A DNA stretch of 61,140 nucleotides from Acidimicrobiales bacterium (GTDB taxonomy: Bacteria > Actinomycetota > Acidimicrobiia > Acidimicrobiales > Acidimicrobilacustridaceae): positions 1 through 61,140 of the forward strand of contig JALOLF010000017.1 in assembly GCA_025456085.1 (NCBI GenBank). Direction: 5' to 3'. How positions within the stretch are numbered: position 1 is the first letter of the stretch; each line of letters starts with the position of its first letter. The translations under genes were made by a program, and so were the position numbers. The notes beneath the pieces are model-generated. The model was given only the letters and a program-made list of their open reading frames with translations, did not search any database and was not told where the DNA came from. Shown in pieces: positions 8,489-17,385 of the stretch.

Positions 8489-8504
8489 TAGAACCTGTTA
8501 CGAT
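8489..8504 (+). promoter_or_regulatory. KstR-like operator overlapping a -10 box, upstream of FadD19-like gene
   Basis: TAGAACCTGTTACG (8489-8502) fits the published mycobacterial KstR operator pattern TnnAACnnGTTnnA except for G in place of the last A. TACGAT (8499-8504) fits a -10 box and overlaps the operator, as expected for repression. Confidence 0.5.
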
Positions 8505-8564
8505 CCTGCTCCGACGCTGCCGCAGCCGTCCCGTCGGTCGCCTGCCATGGGCCAGAATCGGGAG

Positions 8565-8585
8565 CGCCCGGCGCGTCGCCGGGCG
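8565..8585 (+). other. Perfect 9-bp hairpin in the leader of the FadD19-like gene
   Basis: CGCCCGGCG and CGCCGGGCG pair around a 3-base loop, ending 24 bases before the ATG at 8610. No U-tract follows. It could affect leader folding or translation. If translation began at the ATG at 8547 instead, the hairpin would be coding. Confidence 0.35.
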
Positions 8586-8609
8586 ACCGGGGCGACAGCA
8601 GGGGGACCC

Positions 8610-10253
8610 ATGCCCAGCGCGTTGAGCACCTACAACCTCGCAGACGTCTGGGAGGCCACCGCGGCGCACGTGGCCGACCGGACCGCCATCATCTGCGGCG
8701 ACCGGTCCGTGCGCTACGACGAGCTCGACCGGCGGGCCAACCGGCTCGCGCACTGGCTCCTCGCCCAGGGTGTCCGGCCCGGCCAGCACATCGGGGTCTA
8801 CCTGGTCGGCGGACCCGAGTACTTCGAGACGATGCTGGCCGCGTACAAGGTCCGGGCCGTGCCCATCAACGTGAACTACCGCTACGTGGCCGACGAGCTG
8901 CGGTACCTGTTCGACGACGCCGACCTCGTCGGGGTGGTCTTCGCCCGGCAGTTCGCGCCCCGTGTCGAGGAGATCCGCAGCCAGCTCCCCGGCATCGGTT
9001 GGTGGCTCGCGGTGGAGGAGGACACGGGCGGTGCCGAGGTGGCCGAGCCGGTCTCGGTGGAGGGCGAGCTCACCTACGAGGACGCCCTCGCCGCGTCGTC
9101 CCCGGAGACCGACTTCGGCCCACGCAGCAACGACGACCCGTACATCATCTACACCGGTGGCACCACGGGTATGCCCAAGGGCGTGGTGTGGCGCCACGAG
9201 GACGCCTTCTTCGCCTGCATCGGCGGCGGCGATCCGCTGCGCCTCATGGGGCCGGTGAGCGACCCGTCGCAGGTGACCGACCGGGTCATCGACGGCACCT
9301 TCGTGTTCCTGCCCGCCGCTCCCCTGATGCACGCCGCCGGGCAGTGGGTGTCGCTGTCGTACCTGTTCGCCGGCGGCACGGTGGTGCTGCTGCCCGGTTC
9401 GCTCGACCCTCGCAGGGTGTGGGAGGCGATCCAGACCCACAAGGTGAACCTGCTCACCGTGGTGGGCGACCCGGTGGTGCGGCCGCTGCTCGACGCCTGG
9501 GACGAGTTCGGGCCCTTCGACGTGTCGTCGCTGTACTCCATCGGCTCCGGCGGTGCGCCGCTGTCGTCGATGCTCAAGGCGCGGCTGGCCGAGCTGTTCC
9601 CGAACGTCATCATCGCCGACGGCTACGGCTCCTCGGAGACCGGCGCCCAGGGCGGTCAGCGCCTCCTGCCGGGCGAGCAGCCCACCGACCGGACGCGCTT
9701 CACCGCCTACAACGACAAGACCAACGTGATGGACGAGACCACGGGCGCGCCGGTCGAGCCGGGTTCCGGCCAGGTGGGCCGCATCGCCCTGCGGGGCCAC
9801 ATACCGCTGGCCTACTACAAGGATCCCGAGAAGACCGCCCAGACGTTCCTGGAGTGGGGCGGCGACCGTTGGATCCTCACCGGCGACATGGCCACCGTGA
9901 ACGAGGACGGCTCCATCAACCTGCTCGGTCGGGGCTCGGTGTGCATCAACACCGGCGGTGAGAAGGTCTTCCCCGAGGAGGTGGAGGGCGTGCTCAAGAC
10001 GCACCCCGCCGTCTACGACGCGCTCGTGGTGGGGGCGACCGACGACCGTTGGGGTGAGCGGGTGGTCGGGGTCGTGCAGCTCGTGCCGGGGGCCGCGGCG
10101 ACCGAGGAGGACCTCCAGGACCACTGCCGCGAGCACGTCGCCGGCTACAAGGTTCCCAAGCAGGTCGCCTTCGTCGAGAAGGTGCAGCGCTCGCCGGCGG
10201 GCAAGGCCGACTACCGGTGGGCCCGGTCCGTGGCAGAAGAAGCAGGGTCGTGA
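8610..10253 (+). CDS. Acyl-CoA synthetase, FadD19/steroid-side-chain type
   Basis: Converts a carboxylic acid to its CoA thioester; cytosolic. The protein is 547 aa. It has the P-loop YTGGTTGMPKGVVWRHED (about residue 180), the GYGSSETG segment, NTGGEKVFPEEVE (about 447) and SPAGKADYRW with the catalytic Lys (about 532). The YTGGTTG P-loop and GEKVFPEEVE are typical of FadD19/FadD17-like ligases that activate sterol side-chain acids in mycobacteria. The ATG at 8610 follows AGGGGG. An upstream in-frame ATG at 8547 lacks such a signal. The gene overlaps the next by GTGA, so the two are translationally coupled. A KstR-like box lies in its promoter. Confidence 0.88.
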   Translation: MPSALSTYNLADVWEATAAHVADRTAIICGDRSVRYDELDRRANRLAHWLLAQGVRPGQHIGVYLVGGPEYFETMLAAYKVRAVPINVNYRYVADELRYLFDDADLVGVVFARQFAPRVEEIRSQLPGIGWWLAVEEDTGGAEVAEPVSVEGELTYEDALAASSPETDFGPRSNDDPYIIYTGGTTGMPKGVVWRHEDAFFACIGGGDPLRLMGPVSDPSQVTDRVIDGTFVFLPAAPLMHAAGQWVSLSYLFAGGTVVLLPGSLDPRRVWEAIQTHKVNLLTVVGDPVVRPLLDAWDEFGPFDVSSLYSIGSGGAPLSSMLKARLAELFPNVIIADGYGSSETGAQGGQRLLPGEQPTDRTRFTAYNDKTNVMDETTGAPVEPGSGQVGRIALRGHIPLAYYKDPEKTAQTFLEWGGDRWILTGDMATVNEDGSINLLGRGSVCINTGGEKVFPEEVEGVLKTHPAVYDALVVGATDDRWGERVVGVVQLVPGAAATEEDLQDHCREHVAGYKVPKQVAFVEKVQRSPAGKADYRWARSVAEEAGS

Positions 10254-11713
10254 AGCGCGCCAGCGGTCCCGACGCCGCGTTCCTGTACGGCGAGACGCCG
10301 GCGTGGCACATGCACGTGTCCTCGGTGCTGATCCTGGATCCCTCCGACATGCCCGGCGGCTTCGACGTCGAACGGCTCAAGGCCAGCATCGGCTCCCGGT
10401 TGCACCTGGTGCCCCAGTTCCGCTGGAAGCTCGTCGAGACCCCGTTCGGTCTGGACCGTCCGCAGTTCATCGAGGACCCGAACTTCGACATCGACGGACA
10501 CGTCCGGCGGGTGGGGCTGCCCAGCCCCGGCGGTCGTGAGCAGCTCGGCAACCTGGTCGGCGATCTGATCGGCATCAAGCTCGACCGCCGCAAGGCGTTG
10601 TGGGAGTTCTGGGTCATCGAGGGCCTCGAGAACGGTCGGATCGCCCTGCTGGCCAAGGTGCACCACGCCATCATCGACGGCTCCTCGGGCAGTGAGCTGT
10701 TCGGGCTGATCATGGACATGGCGGCCGACGCCGAACCGCCACCGCCACCGGTCGAGCCCCGTCGATTCGAGCGCGAGCCGAGCACGCTGGAGCTGCTGGG
10801 CCGCGGGTGGCTGTCCACGGTGCGCACCCCGTTGCGCATGGCCCGCTTCACCACCCAGACCCTGCGTCAGGGCGTGACCATGCTCGGCTTCTTCCGTCGG
10901 CCCGAGCCGCCGGCCTTCGCCTACATGGCGCCCCGGACGTCGTTCAACGGCGAGCTCTCGCCCCACCGGCGGTTCTCGTACGCGAAGGTGCCGCTGGCCG
11001 ACGTGAAGCGGATCCGTCGTGCCTTCGGCGTGAAGGTCAACGACGTGGTGCTGGCCCTGGTCGCCGGCACCCTGCGCCGCTACCTGGAGCGGCGCGGCGA
11101 GCTCCCGGACAACCCCCTCATCGTGCAGGTGCCGGTCTCGCTGCGCGCCGCGGAGGACCACGAGGTGGGCACCAAGGTGGGCGCCATGTTCGCCTCGCTG
11201 GCCACACACCTCGACGATCCCGCCACCCGCCTGCTGGCCATCCACGGCAGCACCCAGAGCGCCAAGGAGATGCGTGAGGCGCTGGCTGCCGAGAAGATCA
11301 TGGGCATCACCGAGACCGCGCCGCCGGCGCTCATCGGGCTGGCGGCCCGCATGTACACCGCTGCCGGGCTCGACAGCCGCACGCCGCCGATCATGAACCT
11401 GATCGTGTCCAACGTGCCCGGACCCCCGTTCGCGCTGTACTGCGCCGGGGCGCGCATCGAGGCCCTGTACCCCATGGGGCCGCTGCTGTACGGCACCGGC
11501 GTCAACGTGACGGTGTTCAGCTACGAGGACGGCATCGACTTCGGCTTCATGACCGACCGGGAGCTGGTGCCAGACGCCTGGGAGCTGGCGGAGGGGATCG
11601 ACCTGGCCCTCGAGGAGCTGCTGCACGCCGCCGACGACCACGAAGCGGCGCGTGAAGCGGGCCGTGCCCGTCGCGCCGCGCCCGACCCCGACGACCAGGT
11701 GGCGATCGACTGA
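10250..11713 (+). CDS. Wax ester synthase / acyl-CoA:diacylglycerol acyltransferase (WS/DGAT)
   Basis: Transfers an acyl group from acyl-CoA to a fatty alcohol or diacylglycerol to make storage neutral lipid, acting at the inner face of the membrane. The protein is 487 aa, normal for the family. The catalytic HHxxxDG is HHAIIDG at about residue 138. The family C-terminal block NLIVSNVPGPPFALYCAGA and the YPMGPLLYGTGVNVTVFSY segment are present. It starts at a GTG overlapping the stop of the upstream acyl-CoA synthetase, which would supply the acyl-CoA. The C-terminal tail is Ala/Arg/Asp-rich and presumably disordered. Confidence 0.9.
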   Translation: MKRASGPDAAFLYGETPAWHMHVSSVLILDPSDMPGGFDVERLKASIGSRLHLVPQFRWKLVETPFGLDRPQFIEDPNFDIDGHVRRVGLPSPGGREQLGNLVGDLIGIKLDRRKALWEFWVIEGLENGRIALLAKVHHAIIDGSSGSELFGLIMDMAADAEPPPPPVEPRRFEREPSTLELLGRGWLSTVRTPLRMARFTTQTLRQGVTMLGFFRRPEPPAFAYMAPRTSFNGELSPHRRFSYAKVPLADVKRIRRAFGVKVNDVVLALVAGTLRRYLERRGELPDNPLIVQVPVSLRAAEDHEVGTKVGAMFASLATHLDDPATRLLAIHGSTQSAKEMREALAAEKIMGITETAPPALIGLAARMYTAAGLDSRTPPIMNLIVSNVPGPPFALYCAGARIEALYPMGPLLYGTGVNVTVFSYEDGIDFGFMTDRELVPDAWELAEGIDLALEELLHAADDHEAAREAGRARRAAPDPDDQVAID

Positions 11714-11745
11714 GTCGCCGTCCCGCCCTGACGGGAGGACCACAC

Positions 11746-12681
11746 ATGCGGATCCCGACGATCCTGCCCCATCCCCACGAGTTCGACGAGGAGGCCGAGG
11801 GCATCCCCGTGCCCCACGGGCGTCGCCTGGAGCTGCCGGGACGGGGGACGACCTTCGTGCGGGAGGTGGACGGCCCGCCGGGAGCGCCCACGGTGGTGCT
11901 GCTGCACGGTTGGATCGCGAGCGGGGGCATCAACTGGTACCAGACGTTCCGTCCCCTCAGCCGGCACTACCGGGTGCTGGCACCCGACATGCGGGGGCAC
12001 GGTCGGGGGATCCGCAGCTACCGGCGCTTCCGGCTGGCCGACGTGGCGGACGACACCGCAGCCCTGCTCGACGTGCTCGGCGTCGAGAAGGCGATCTTCG
12101 TCGGCTACTCGTTGGGCGGGCCGGTGGCCCAGCTGATGTGGCGTCAGCACCGTGACCGGATGGCCGGGTTGGTGCTGTGCGCCACGAGCCACGACTTCAT
12201 CCCCGGCATGCGGGCCCGCATGGTGTTCACCTCGACCATGGCGGCCGTGGCCGGGACCAGTCGGGTCGGTCAACTGGCGTCGGTGCTGCCCAACCAGGTG
12301 GCCAAGACCATGGTGCCGGTACGGGTGAAGGGCCGGCCCGACACGTTGCAGCGGTGGGCGGCGCAGGAGATGCAGCGTCATGACTGGCGCATGGTGCTCG
12401 AAGCGGGACAGGCCATCGGCCACTACAACGCGTCGCGCTGGATCGGCAAGGTCGACGTCCCCACGGCCGTGGTGGTGACCACCAGGGACCGTGCCGTCAC
12501 GCCCGCCCAACAGGCCAAGATGGCCTTCGCCATCCCCGGCGCCAGCATCCACCGGTGCGAGGACGGCCACACCGCCTGCACCAACAACACGCTGACGGGA
12601 CCGCTGCTGGAGGCCCTGCACGCCGTGTCGGCACGTGCCTATCCGGAGACCCACGGACTCGTGGCGGTGCCTCCCGCCTGA
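11746..12681 (+). CDS. Alpha/beta-hydrolase
   Basis: A 311-aa soluble serine hydrolase. It shows the oxyanion-hole HGW (about residue 52), the nucleophile elbow GYSLGG (Ser about 122), an acid position in VVTTRDRAVTP and the catalytic His in EDGHTAC (about 273). It follows the WS/DGAT by 32 bases on the same strand and is probably co-transcribed, so a lipid ester or acyl-CoA thioester is a plausible substrate (inference). A start at ATG 11746 is preceded by GGGAGGA. Family-level assignment is firm and the substrate is unknown. Confidence 0.85.
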   Translation: MRIPTILPHPHEFDEEAEGIPVPHGRRLELPGRGTTFVREVDGPPGAPTVVLLHGWIASGGINWYQTFRPLSRHYRVLAPDMRGHGRGIRSYRRFRLADVADDTAALLDVLGVEKAIFVGYSLGGPVAQLMWRQHRDRMAGLVLCATSHDFIPGMRARMVFTSTMAAVAGTSRVGQLASVLPNQVAKTMVPVRVKGRPDTLQRWAAQEMQRHDWRMVLEAGQAIGHYNASRWIGKVDVPTAVVVTTRDRAVTPAQQAKMAFAIPGASIHRCEDGHTACTNNTLTGPLLEALHAVSARAYPETHGLVAVPPA

Positions 12682-12743
12682 GTCGGCGGCGGCCCCACGC
12701 CACCACGCCGGCCGTCCACGCACCCTCGCGGTGGAACAGATCC

Positions 12744-12749
12744 TATTGT
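12744..12749 (+). promoter_or_regulatory. Putative -10 box before the racemase gene
   Basis: TATTGT fits TAnnnT, in an otherwise GC-rich 140-base intergenic stretch. It suggests that the racemase has its own transcript as well as any read-through from the hydrolase. Confidence 0.35.
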
Positions 12750-12821
12750 GTGTCCTCCGACGGGAGGGCCGTGGTGGGTGCCGATCCGTGGTGACGGGGC
12801 TGCAACGAGGAGAGGGCGCGG

Positions 12822-13970
12822 GTGGCCGGACCACTTGAGGGAACACGTGTCGTGGAGGTGGCGGGCCTCGGTCCCGCGCCCTTCTGCGGCATGCTGCTCG
12901 CCGACATGGGCGCCGACGTCGTGCTCGTGGACCGGGCCGACCAGGGTGGCCTGTTCCGCTCGGCGGAGCACGCCCGCGCCAACGTGCTGCAGCGGGGCCG
13001 TCGCTCGCTGGCGGTGAACCTCAAGCACCCGGAGGGGGTCGAGGTCGTGCGGCGGCTCGCCGACGGGGCGGACGTCTTCCTCGAGGGGTTCCGTCCCGGC
13101 GTCGCCGAGCGGCTCGGCATCGGCCCCGCCGAGCTGTGCGGGCGCAATCCGGCGCTGATCTACGGGCGCATGACCGGCTGGGGGCAGACCGGTCCCTGGG
13201 CGCAGCGTCCCGGCCACGACATCAACTACATCGCCATGGCCGGCCCACTGGCCCACATCGGTCGGGCCGGTCAGCCGCCGACGCCGCCGCTCAACCTCGT
13301 GGGCGACTTCGGCGGTGGAGGGCTGCTGCTGGCCTTCGGCATCGCCTGTGCGCTGGCCGAGCGCTCCCGTTCCGGTCGGGGCCAGGTCATCGACGCGGCG
13401 ATGGTCGACGGCGCCGCACTGCTGTCGGCGCCCATCGCCTCGGCCTACGTCATGGGCTTCTTCCACGCCGAGCGCGGCACCAACCTGCTCGACAGCGGCG
13501 CCCCGTTCTACGACGTCTACGAGACCGCCGACGGTCGGTGGCTGTCGGTCGGCGCCATCGAGGCGAGGTTCTACGCCGTGTTGGTCGACCGGCTCGGCCT
13601 GGCCGACGAGGACCTGCCCGATCAGGACGACCAGGCGGGTTGGCCGGAGCTGAAGCGGCGCTTCGCCGCGGTCATCGCCACCCGGACGCTCGACGAGTGG
13701 CTGGCGGTGTTCGAGGGTGCCGAGACGTGCGTCGCACCGGTGCGGGCCTTCACCGAGGTCCTCGACGATCCCCACCTGCGCGAGCGCGGCACGTGGATCG
13801 CGCCGGACGGTCACGTGCAGCCCGGACCGGCGCCCCGCTTCGACCGGACGTCGCCGGCCCTGGACGTGCCGCCCCCCGGGGTCGGCGAGCACACCGACGA
13901 GCTCCTGGCCGAGCTGGGGTTCGGGGCCGAGGGGATCGGGCACCTCCGCACGGTCGAGGCCGTCGCGTGA
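12822..13970 (+). CDS. CaiB/BaiF family III CoA-transferase fold, alpha-methylacyl-CoA racemase
   Basis: Inverts the configuration of 2-methyl-branched acyl-CoAs so that S-specific acyl-CoA dehydrogenases can act on them; needed for sterol side chains and pristanate. The protein is 382 aa. In place of the family III transferase Asp it shows the racemase pair: a His in GHDINYIAMAG (about residue 132) and an Asp in NLVGDFGGGG (about 161), matching the His/Asp bases of mycobacterial MCR. The GTG start follows AACGAGGAGAGGG. Position after FadD19-like ligase, WS/DGAT and hydrolase fits a branched-lipid module. A CoA-transferase role is less likely. Confidence 0.85.
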   Translation: MAGPLEGTRVVEVAGLGPAPFCGMLLADMGADVVLVDRADQGGLFRSAEHARANVLQRGRRSLAVNLKHPEGVEVVRRLADGADVFLEGFRPGVAERLGIGPAELCGRNPALIYGRMTGWGQTGPWAQRPGHDINYIAMAGPLAHIGRAGQPPTPPLNLVGDFGGGGLLLAFGIACALAERSRSGRGQVIDAAMVDGAALLSAPIASAYVMGFFHAERGTNLLDSGAPFYDVYETADGRWLSVGAIEARFYAVLVDRLGLADEDLPDQDDQAGWPELKRRFAAVIATRTLDEWLAVFEGAETCVAPVRAFTEVLDDPHLRERGTWIAPDGHVQPGPAPRFDRTSPALDVPPPGVGEHTDELLAELGFGAEGIGHLRTVEAVA

Positions 13971-14023
13971 GGGGCACCGGCAGTCACCTGGAGGCCGGCG
14001 CGCCCGGCGGGAGGGAAGACGGC

Positions 14024-15314
14024 ATGGACCTGCGCAGGACGCGTCGGTGGCGGACGGCGGTCGCGCTGGCGGTCGGGTCGGCCCTGGTGGCCTCGGCCGC
14101 CTGCGGGACCCGTGTCCCGGACGAGACCGAGGCGGCTGGCGGCGGCCTGGGAGGCGGCGGGGGACCTGTGGCGTCCAGCGGCGGCGCACCGGGTGCGGAG
14201 GTCGAGGGCGACGACCCCGCCACCTTCGGCTCCCTGCCCATCCCCTGTGGGCCGGGCCCCGAGGATCGCAGCGGCTACGGCGACACCGACGTCGGGGTCA
14301 GCGCCGACGAGATCCGTATCGGCACGATCGCGGACCCGGGCGGTCCCAAGCCGGGGCTCAACCAGGGTGTGTTCGACGCCATGGACGCCTTCGTGGGCTG
14401 GTGCAACGACCTGGGCGGGATCAACGGCCGCCGGATCGTGCTCACCAAGCGGGACGGCAAGATCCTCGAGTACAAGCAGCGGGTCATCGAGGCGTGCGAC
14501 GAGGGCGACTTCGCCCTCGTCGGCGGACTCGGCATCTTCGACAACACCGGCGTGCAGGAGCAGATCGACTGCGGTCTGCCCAACGTCCCGGCCTCCGCGG
14601 TCAACCCCGAGCAGGCCATGGCGGACCTGACCTGGCTGGGGCTGCCCAACCCGTCGAACATCCTGGAGACGGGCGTGGCCCAGTGGCTCGTCGACAACTA
14701 CCCCGACGCCGTCACCCGCGCCGGCATGCAGTTCACGAACACCCAGACCACCCAGATGCAGGCCGAGCGGGTCATGGAGGGCTACGAGAAGGTCGGCTTC
14801 ACCTGGGTGAACGAGCAGGCGACCAACATCAACGAGACCAACTGGGCGCCGATCGTCGTGACCCTGCGCAACGAGGACGTGCGGTTCCTGAACATTCACG
14901 CCCTTCGAGGAAGCGGACCAGAACCCGGCGATGACCGACTTCCTGGCCATCCTCGACGAGTACAAGCCCGACGCGGTCCGCGAGCTGCTCGGCGTACAGG
15001 CGTTCTCGGGCGGGCTGCTGTGGGCGACCGCGGCCAGCAGCCTGGGTGCGGACCTGACGAGGGCCGGCCTCGAGGAGGCCCTGGACGACATCCACGAGTG
15101 GAACGGCGGCGGCCTGCACGCCGTGGCCGACCCCGGTAACAACACACCCGGCGGCTGCTTCATGCTGCTGCGCATCGAGGACGGCGCCTTCGTGCGCCAC
15201 TACCCGCTTCCCGACGATCCCATCTACCAGGACGGGTTCGCGTGCCCGGAGCCCAGTCAGGTGGAGCTGACCAACCGGGACTACGCCGCCCTCGGTGCCA
15301 AGCGGGAGGGCTGA
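14024..15314 (+). pseudogene. Liv-type ABC transporter substrate-binding lipoprotein, frameshifted with internal loss
   Basis: Encodes a periplasmic-binding-like lipoprotein of the branched-chain amino acid family (type 1 fold). The N-terminus has a signal peptide with lipobox ASAAC, then SADEIRIGTIADPGG and WCNDLGGINGRRI, typical of the family. The reading frame breaks near 14895-14905. Upstream the frame ends sensibly at NEDVRFLNIHA. Downstream another frame carries FEEADQNPAMTDFLAIL through to the stop at 15314. Relatives I know have about 50-55 residues between these two blocks that are absent here, so there is a deletion as well as a frame change. It is the first gene of the transporter operon. 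Either it is a true pseudogene or there is a local assembly error. Confidence 0.75.
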
Positions 15315-15321
15315 GGCGCCC

Positions 15322-17385
15322 GTGGAGGACTTCATCACCTTCACCATCCTGGGCATCAGCCTGGCCGCCACCTACGCCGTGGCGGCCAGCGGCCTGGTGG
15401 TGACGTACACGACCTCCGGGATCTTCAACTTCGCCCACGGCGCCATCGGCGCCTTCGGAGCCTTCGCCTACTGGCAGCTCCTCGACTGGGACGTGCCCGA
15501 GCTGCCGGCGGTGGCGATCGTGCTGCTGGTGGTGGCGCCGGCCGTCGGCTGGCTCATCGAGCGGGTCATCATGCGGGGTCTGCAGAACGTCTCCGAGGTC
15601 ATCCGCATCGTGGTGCCCATCGGCCTGCTGTTCGGCATGATCGCCCTCATCCCCATCATCTGGGACCCCGCATCCAACAGCTACGTCGTCGAGCCCTTCT
15701 TCGGCGACAGCAAGGTGACGATCTTCGGCGCCGGCGTGCGCTACCACCAGCTCCTCACGATCGTGGTGGCCGGCGTCGTGGCCGTGGGTCTGCGCTTCTT
15801 CCTCTTCGGCACCCGCAGCGGTGTGGCCATGCGGGCCGTCGTGGACGACCGGCCCCTGGCCGTGTTGAACGGCTCGCGCCCGGACCGGTCGTCGTCGCTG
15901 AGCTGGTCGCTGGGCTGCTCGCTCGCCGCCCTGTCGGGCATCCTCGTCGCCTCCATCCTCTCCATGGAGGTCGTCACGCTGACGTTCCTGGTGGTGAACG
16001 CCTACGCCGCGGCAGTGGTCGGCCGACTGGCGAGCCTGCCCCGCACGTTCCTCGGTGCGCTGATCCTGGGCCTGTTGCAGTCCTACGCCGTGGGCTACCT
16101 GCGGGACAACCCGTCGTTCCTGCCCGACGACGTCGACCTCATCACCAACCTCCGGCTGGCCGTCCCGGTGATCATGCTGTTCGTGGTCCTGCTGGCGATC
16201 CCGCACGCGCAGCTGCGGGCGCACGGACTGATCCGGTCGCGTGAGGTCGTGCCGCGCCCCGACGTGGTCCGGTCGGCGATCGGCGGGGTCGTCCTGGTGG
16301 CGGTGGTGGCCGTGGTGTCCGGCTTCCTGTCGGGCAGCGACCTGCTCTCGTGGAGCCGTGGCCTGGCGCTGGCCCTGATCATGCTGTCGCTGGTGCCGCT
16401 CATCGGCTACGGCGGCCAGATCTCGTTGGCGCCCATGACCTTCGCCGGTCTGGGTGGCTTCGCCGTGGCCCGGTGGGGCGACGGCTCGGTGCTGGGCCTC
16501 GTGGCCGCGGTGGTGCTCAGCGCGCTGGTGGGCCTGCTGGTCTCGCTGCCCGCGCTGCGGTTGCGCGGCATCTACCTCGCCCTGTCCACCCTGGCCTTCG
16601 CCTACTTCGTCGAGAAGGTCGTGTTCACGCAGCGGGCGCTGTTCCCCACCACGGCGCTCCCCGTCGAACGGCTCGGTCCCGTCCAGGGCGACCGGGCCTA
16701 CATGATCTTCCTGGCGGTGGCCTTCTCGTTGGTCGGCCTGCTCGTCGTGTGGATCCGCCTCGGGCCGTTCGGACGCCGGCTCCAGGCCATGAAGGACAGC
16801 CCGGCGGCCTGTGCCACCCTCGGGCTCAACCTGACCCGCACCAAGATGCAGGTCTTCGCCCTCTCGGCGGGCATCGCCGGTCTGGGCGGTGCGCTGCTCG
16901 CCGGGGTCAGCGAGAACATGTCGGTGGAGGAGTACTTCGCCGTCCAGAACCTGCCGGTGCTGTTGATGGCCGTCGTCGGCGGCATCGCCTACGTGAGCGG
17001 CTCGCTGGTGGGTGGCCTGCTGCTGGCCTCCTTCGCCATCATCGGGCAGTGGGTGCCCACCTTCGAGGTGGCCGGCATGGACGGCCAGGACCTCGTCGAC
17101 GACCTGCTGCTGCTCATGCCGGCGCTGGCCGGGCTGAACCTGGGCCGCAACCCGAACGGCGTCGTGAACGAGGTCGGCCGCCAGCTGCGCGAGCGTCGGC
17201 AACGCCGGGAGGAGGAGCGCGTCGAGCCGCCCGAGCGCTTCGCCAGCCCCACGTCGCTGCGCCACAGCCTCGACGCCGAATCCCTCGGGGTGGACCGACC
17301 CTTCACCGTCGAGGAGCTCGCTGTCCTCGACCGGGCGCTCGACCTGCGCGACCTGGAGGAGGAGCTGTCCCGTGGCACTGCTTGA
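15322..17385 (+). CDS. Fused LivH-LivM ABC transporter permease
   Basis: A membrane channel for a branched-chain amino acid-type ABC importer, with both permease halves in one chain of 687 aa. The first half (about residues 1-300) is LivH-like, with TTSGIFNFAHGAIGAFGAFAY near the start. The second half (about 330-620) is LivM-like, with LIGYGGQISLAPMTFAGLGG and GLNLTRTKMQVFALSAGIAG. A charged cytosolic tail of about 70 residues follows (ERRQRREEERVEPPERF), which is not part of ordinary LivM. The GTG at 15322 is 7 bases after the binding-protein stop, and the end overlaps the ATPase gene by 14 bases. Given the lipid setting, the ligand need not be an amino acid (inference). Confidence 0.9.
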   Translation: MEDFITFTILGISLAATYAVAASGLVVTYTTSGIFNFAHGAIGAFGAFAYWQLLDWDVPELPAVAIVLLVVAPAVGWLIERVIMRGLQNVSEVIRIVVPIGLLFGMIALIPIIWDPASNSYVVEPFFGDSKVTIFGAGVRYHQLLTIVVAGVVAVGLRFFLFGTRSGVAMRAVVDDRPLAVLNGSRPDRSSSLSWSLGCSLAALSGILVASILSMEVVTLTFLVVNAYAAAVVGRLASLPRTFLGALILGLLQSYAVGYLRDNPSFLPDDVDLITNLRLAVPVIMLFVVLLAIPHAQLRAHGLIRSREVVPRPDVVRSAIGGVVLVAVVAVVSGFLSGSDLLSWSRGLALALIMLSLVPLIGYGGQISLAPMTFAGLGGFAVARWGDGSVLGLVAAVVLSALVGLLVSLPALRLRGIYLALSTLAFAYFVEKVVFTQRALFPTTALPVERLGPVQGDRAYMIFLAVAFSLVGLLVVWIRLGPFGRRLQAMKDSPAACATLGLNLTRTKMQVFALSAGIAGLGGALLAGVSENMSVEEYFAVQNLPVLLMAVVGGIAYVSGSLVGGLLLASFAIIGQWVPTFEVAGMDGQDLVDDLLLLMPALAGLNLGRNPNGVVNEVGRQLRERRQRREEERVEPPERFASPTSLRHSLDAESLGVDRPFTVEELAVLDRALDLRDLEEELSRGTA

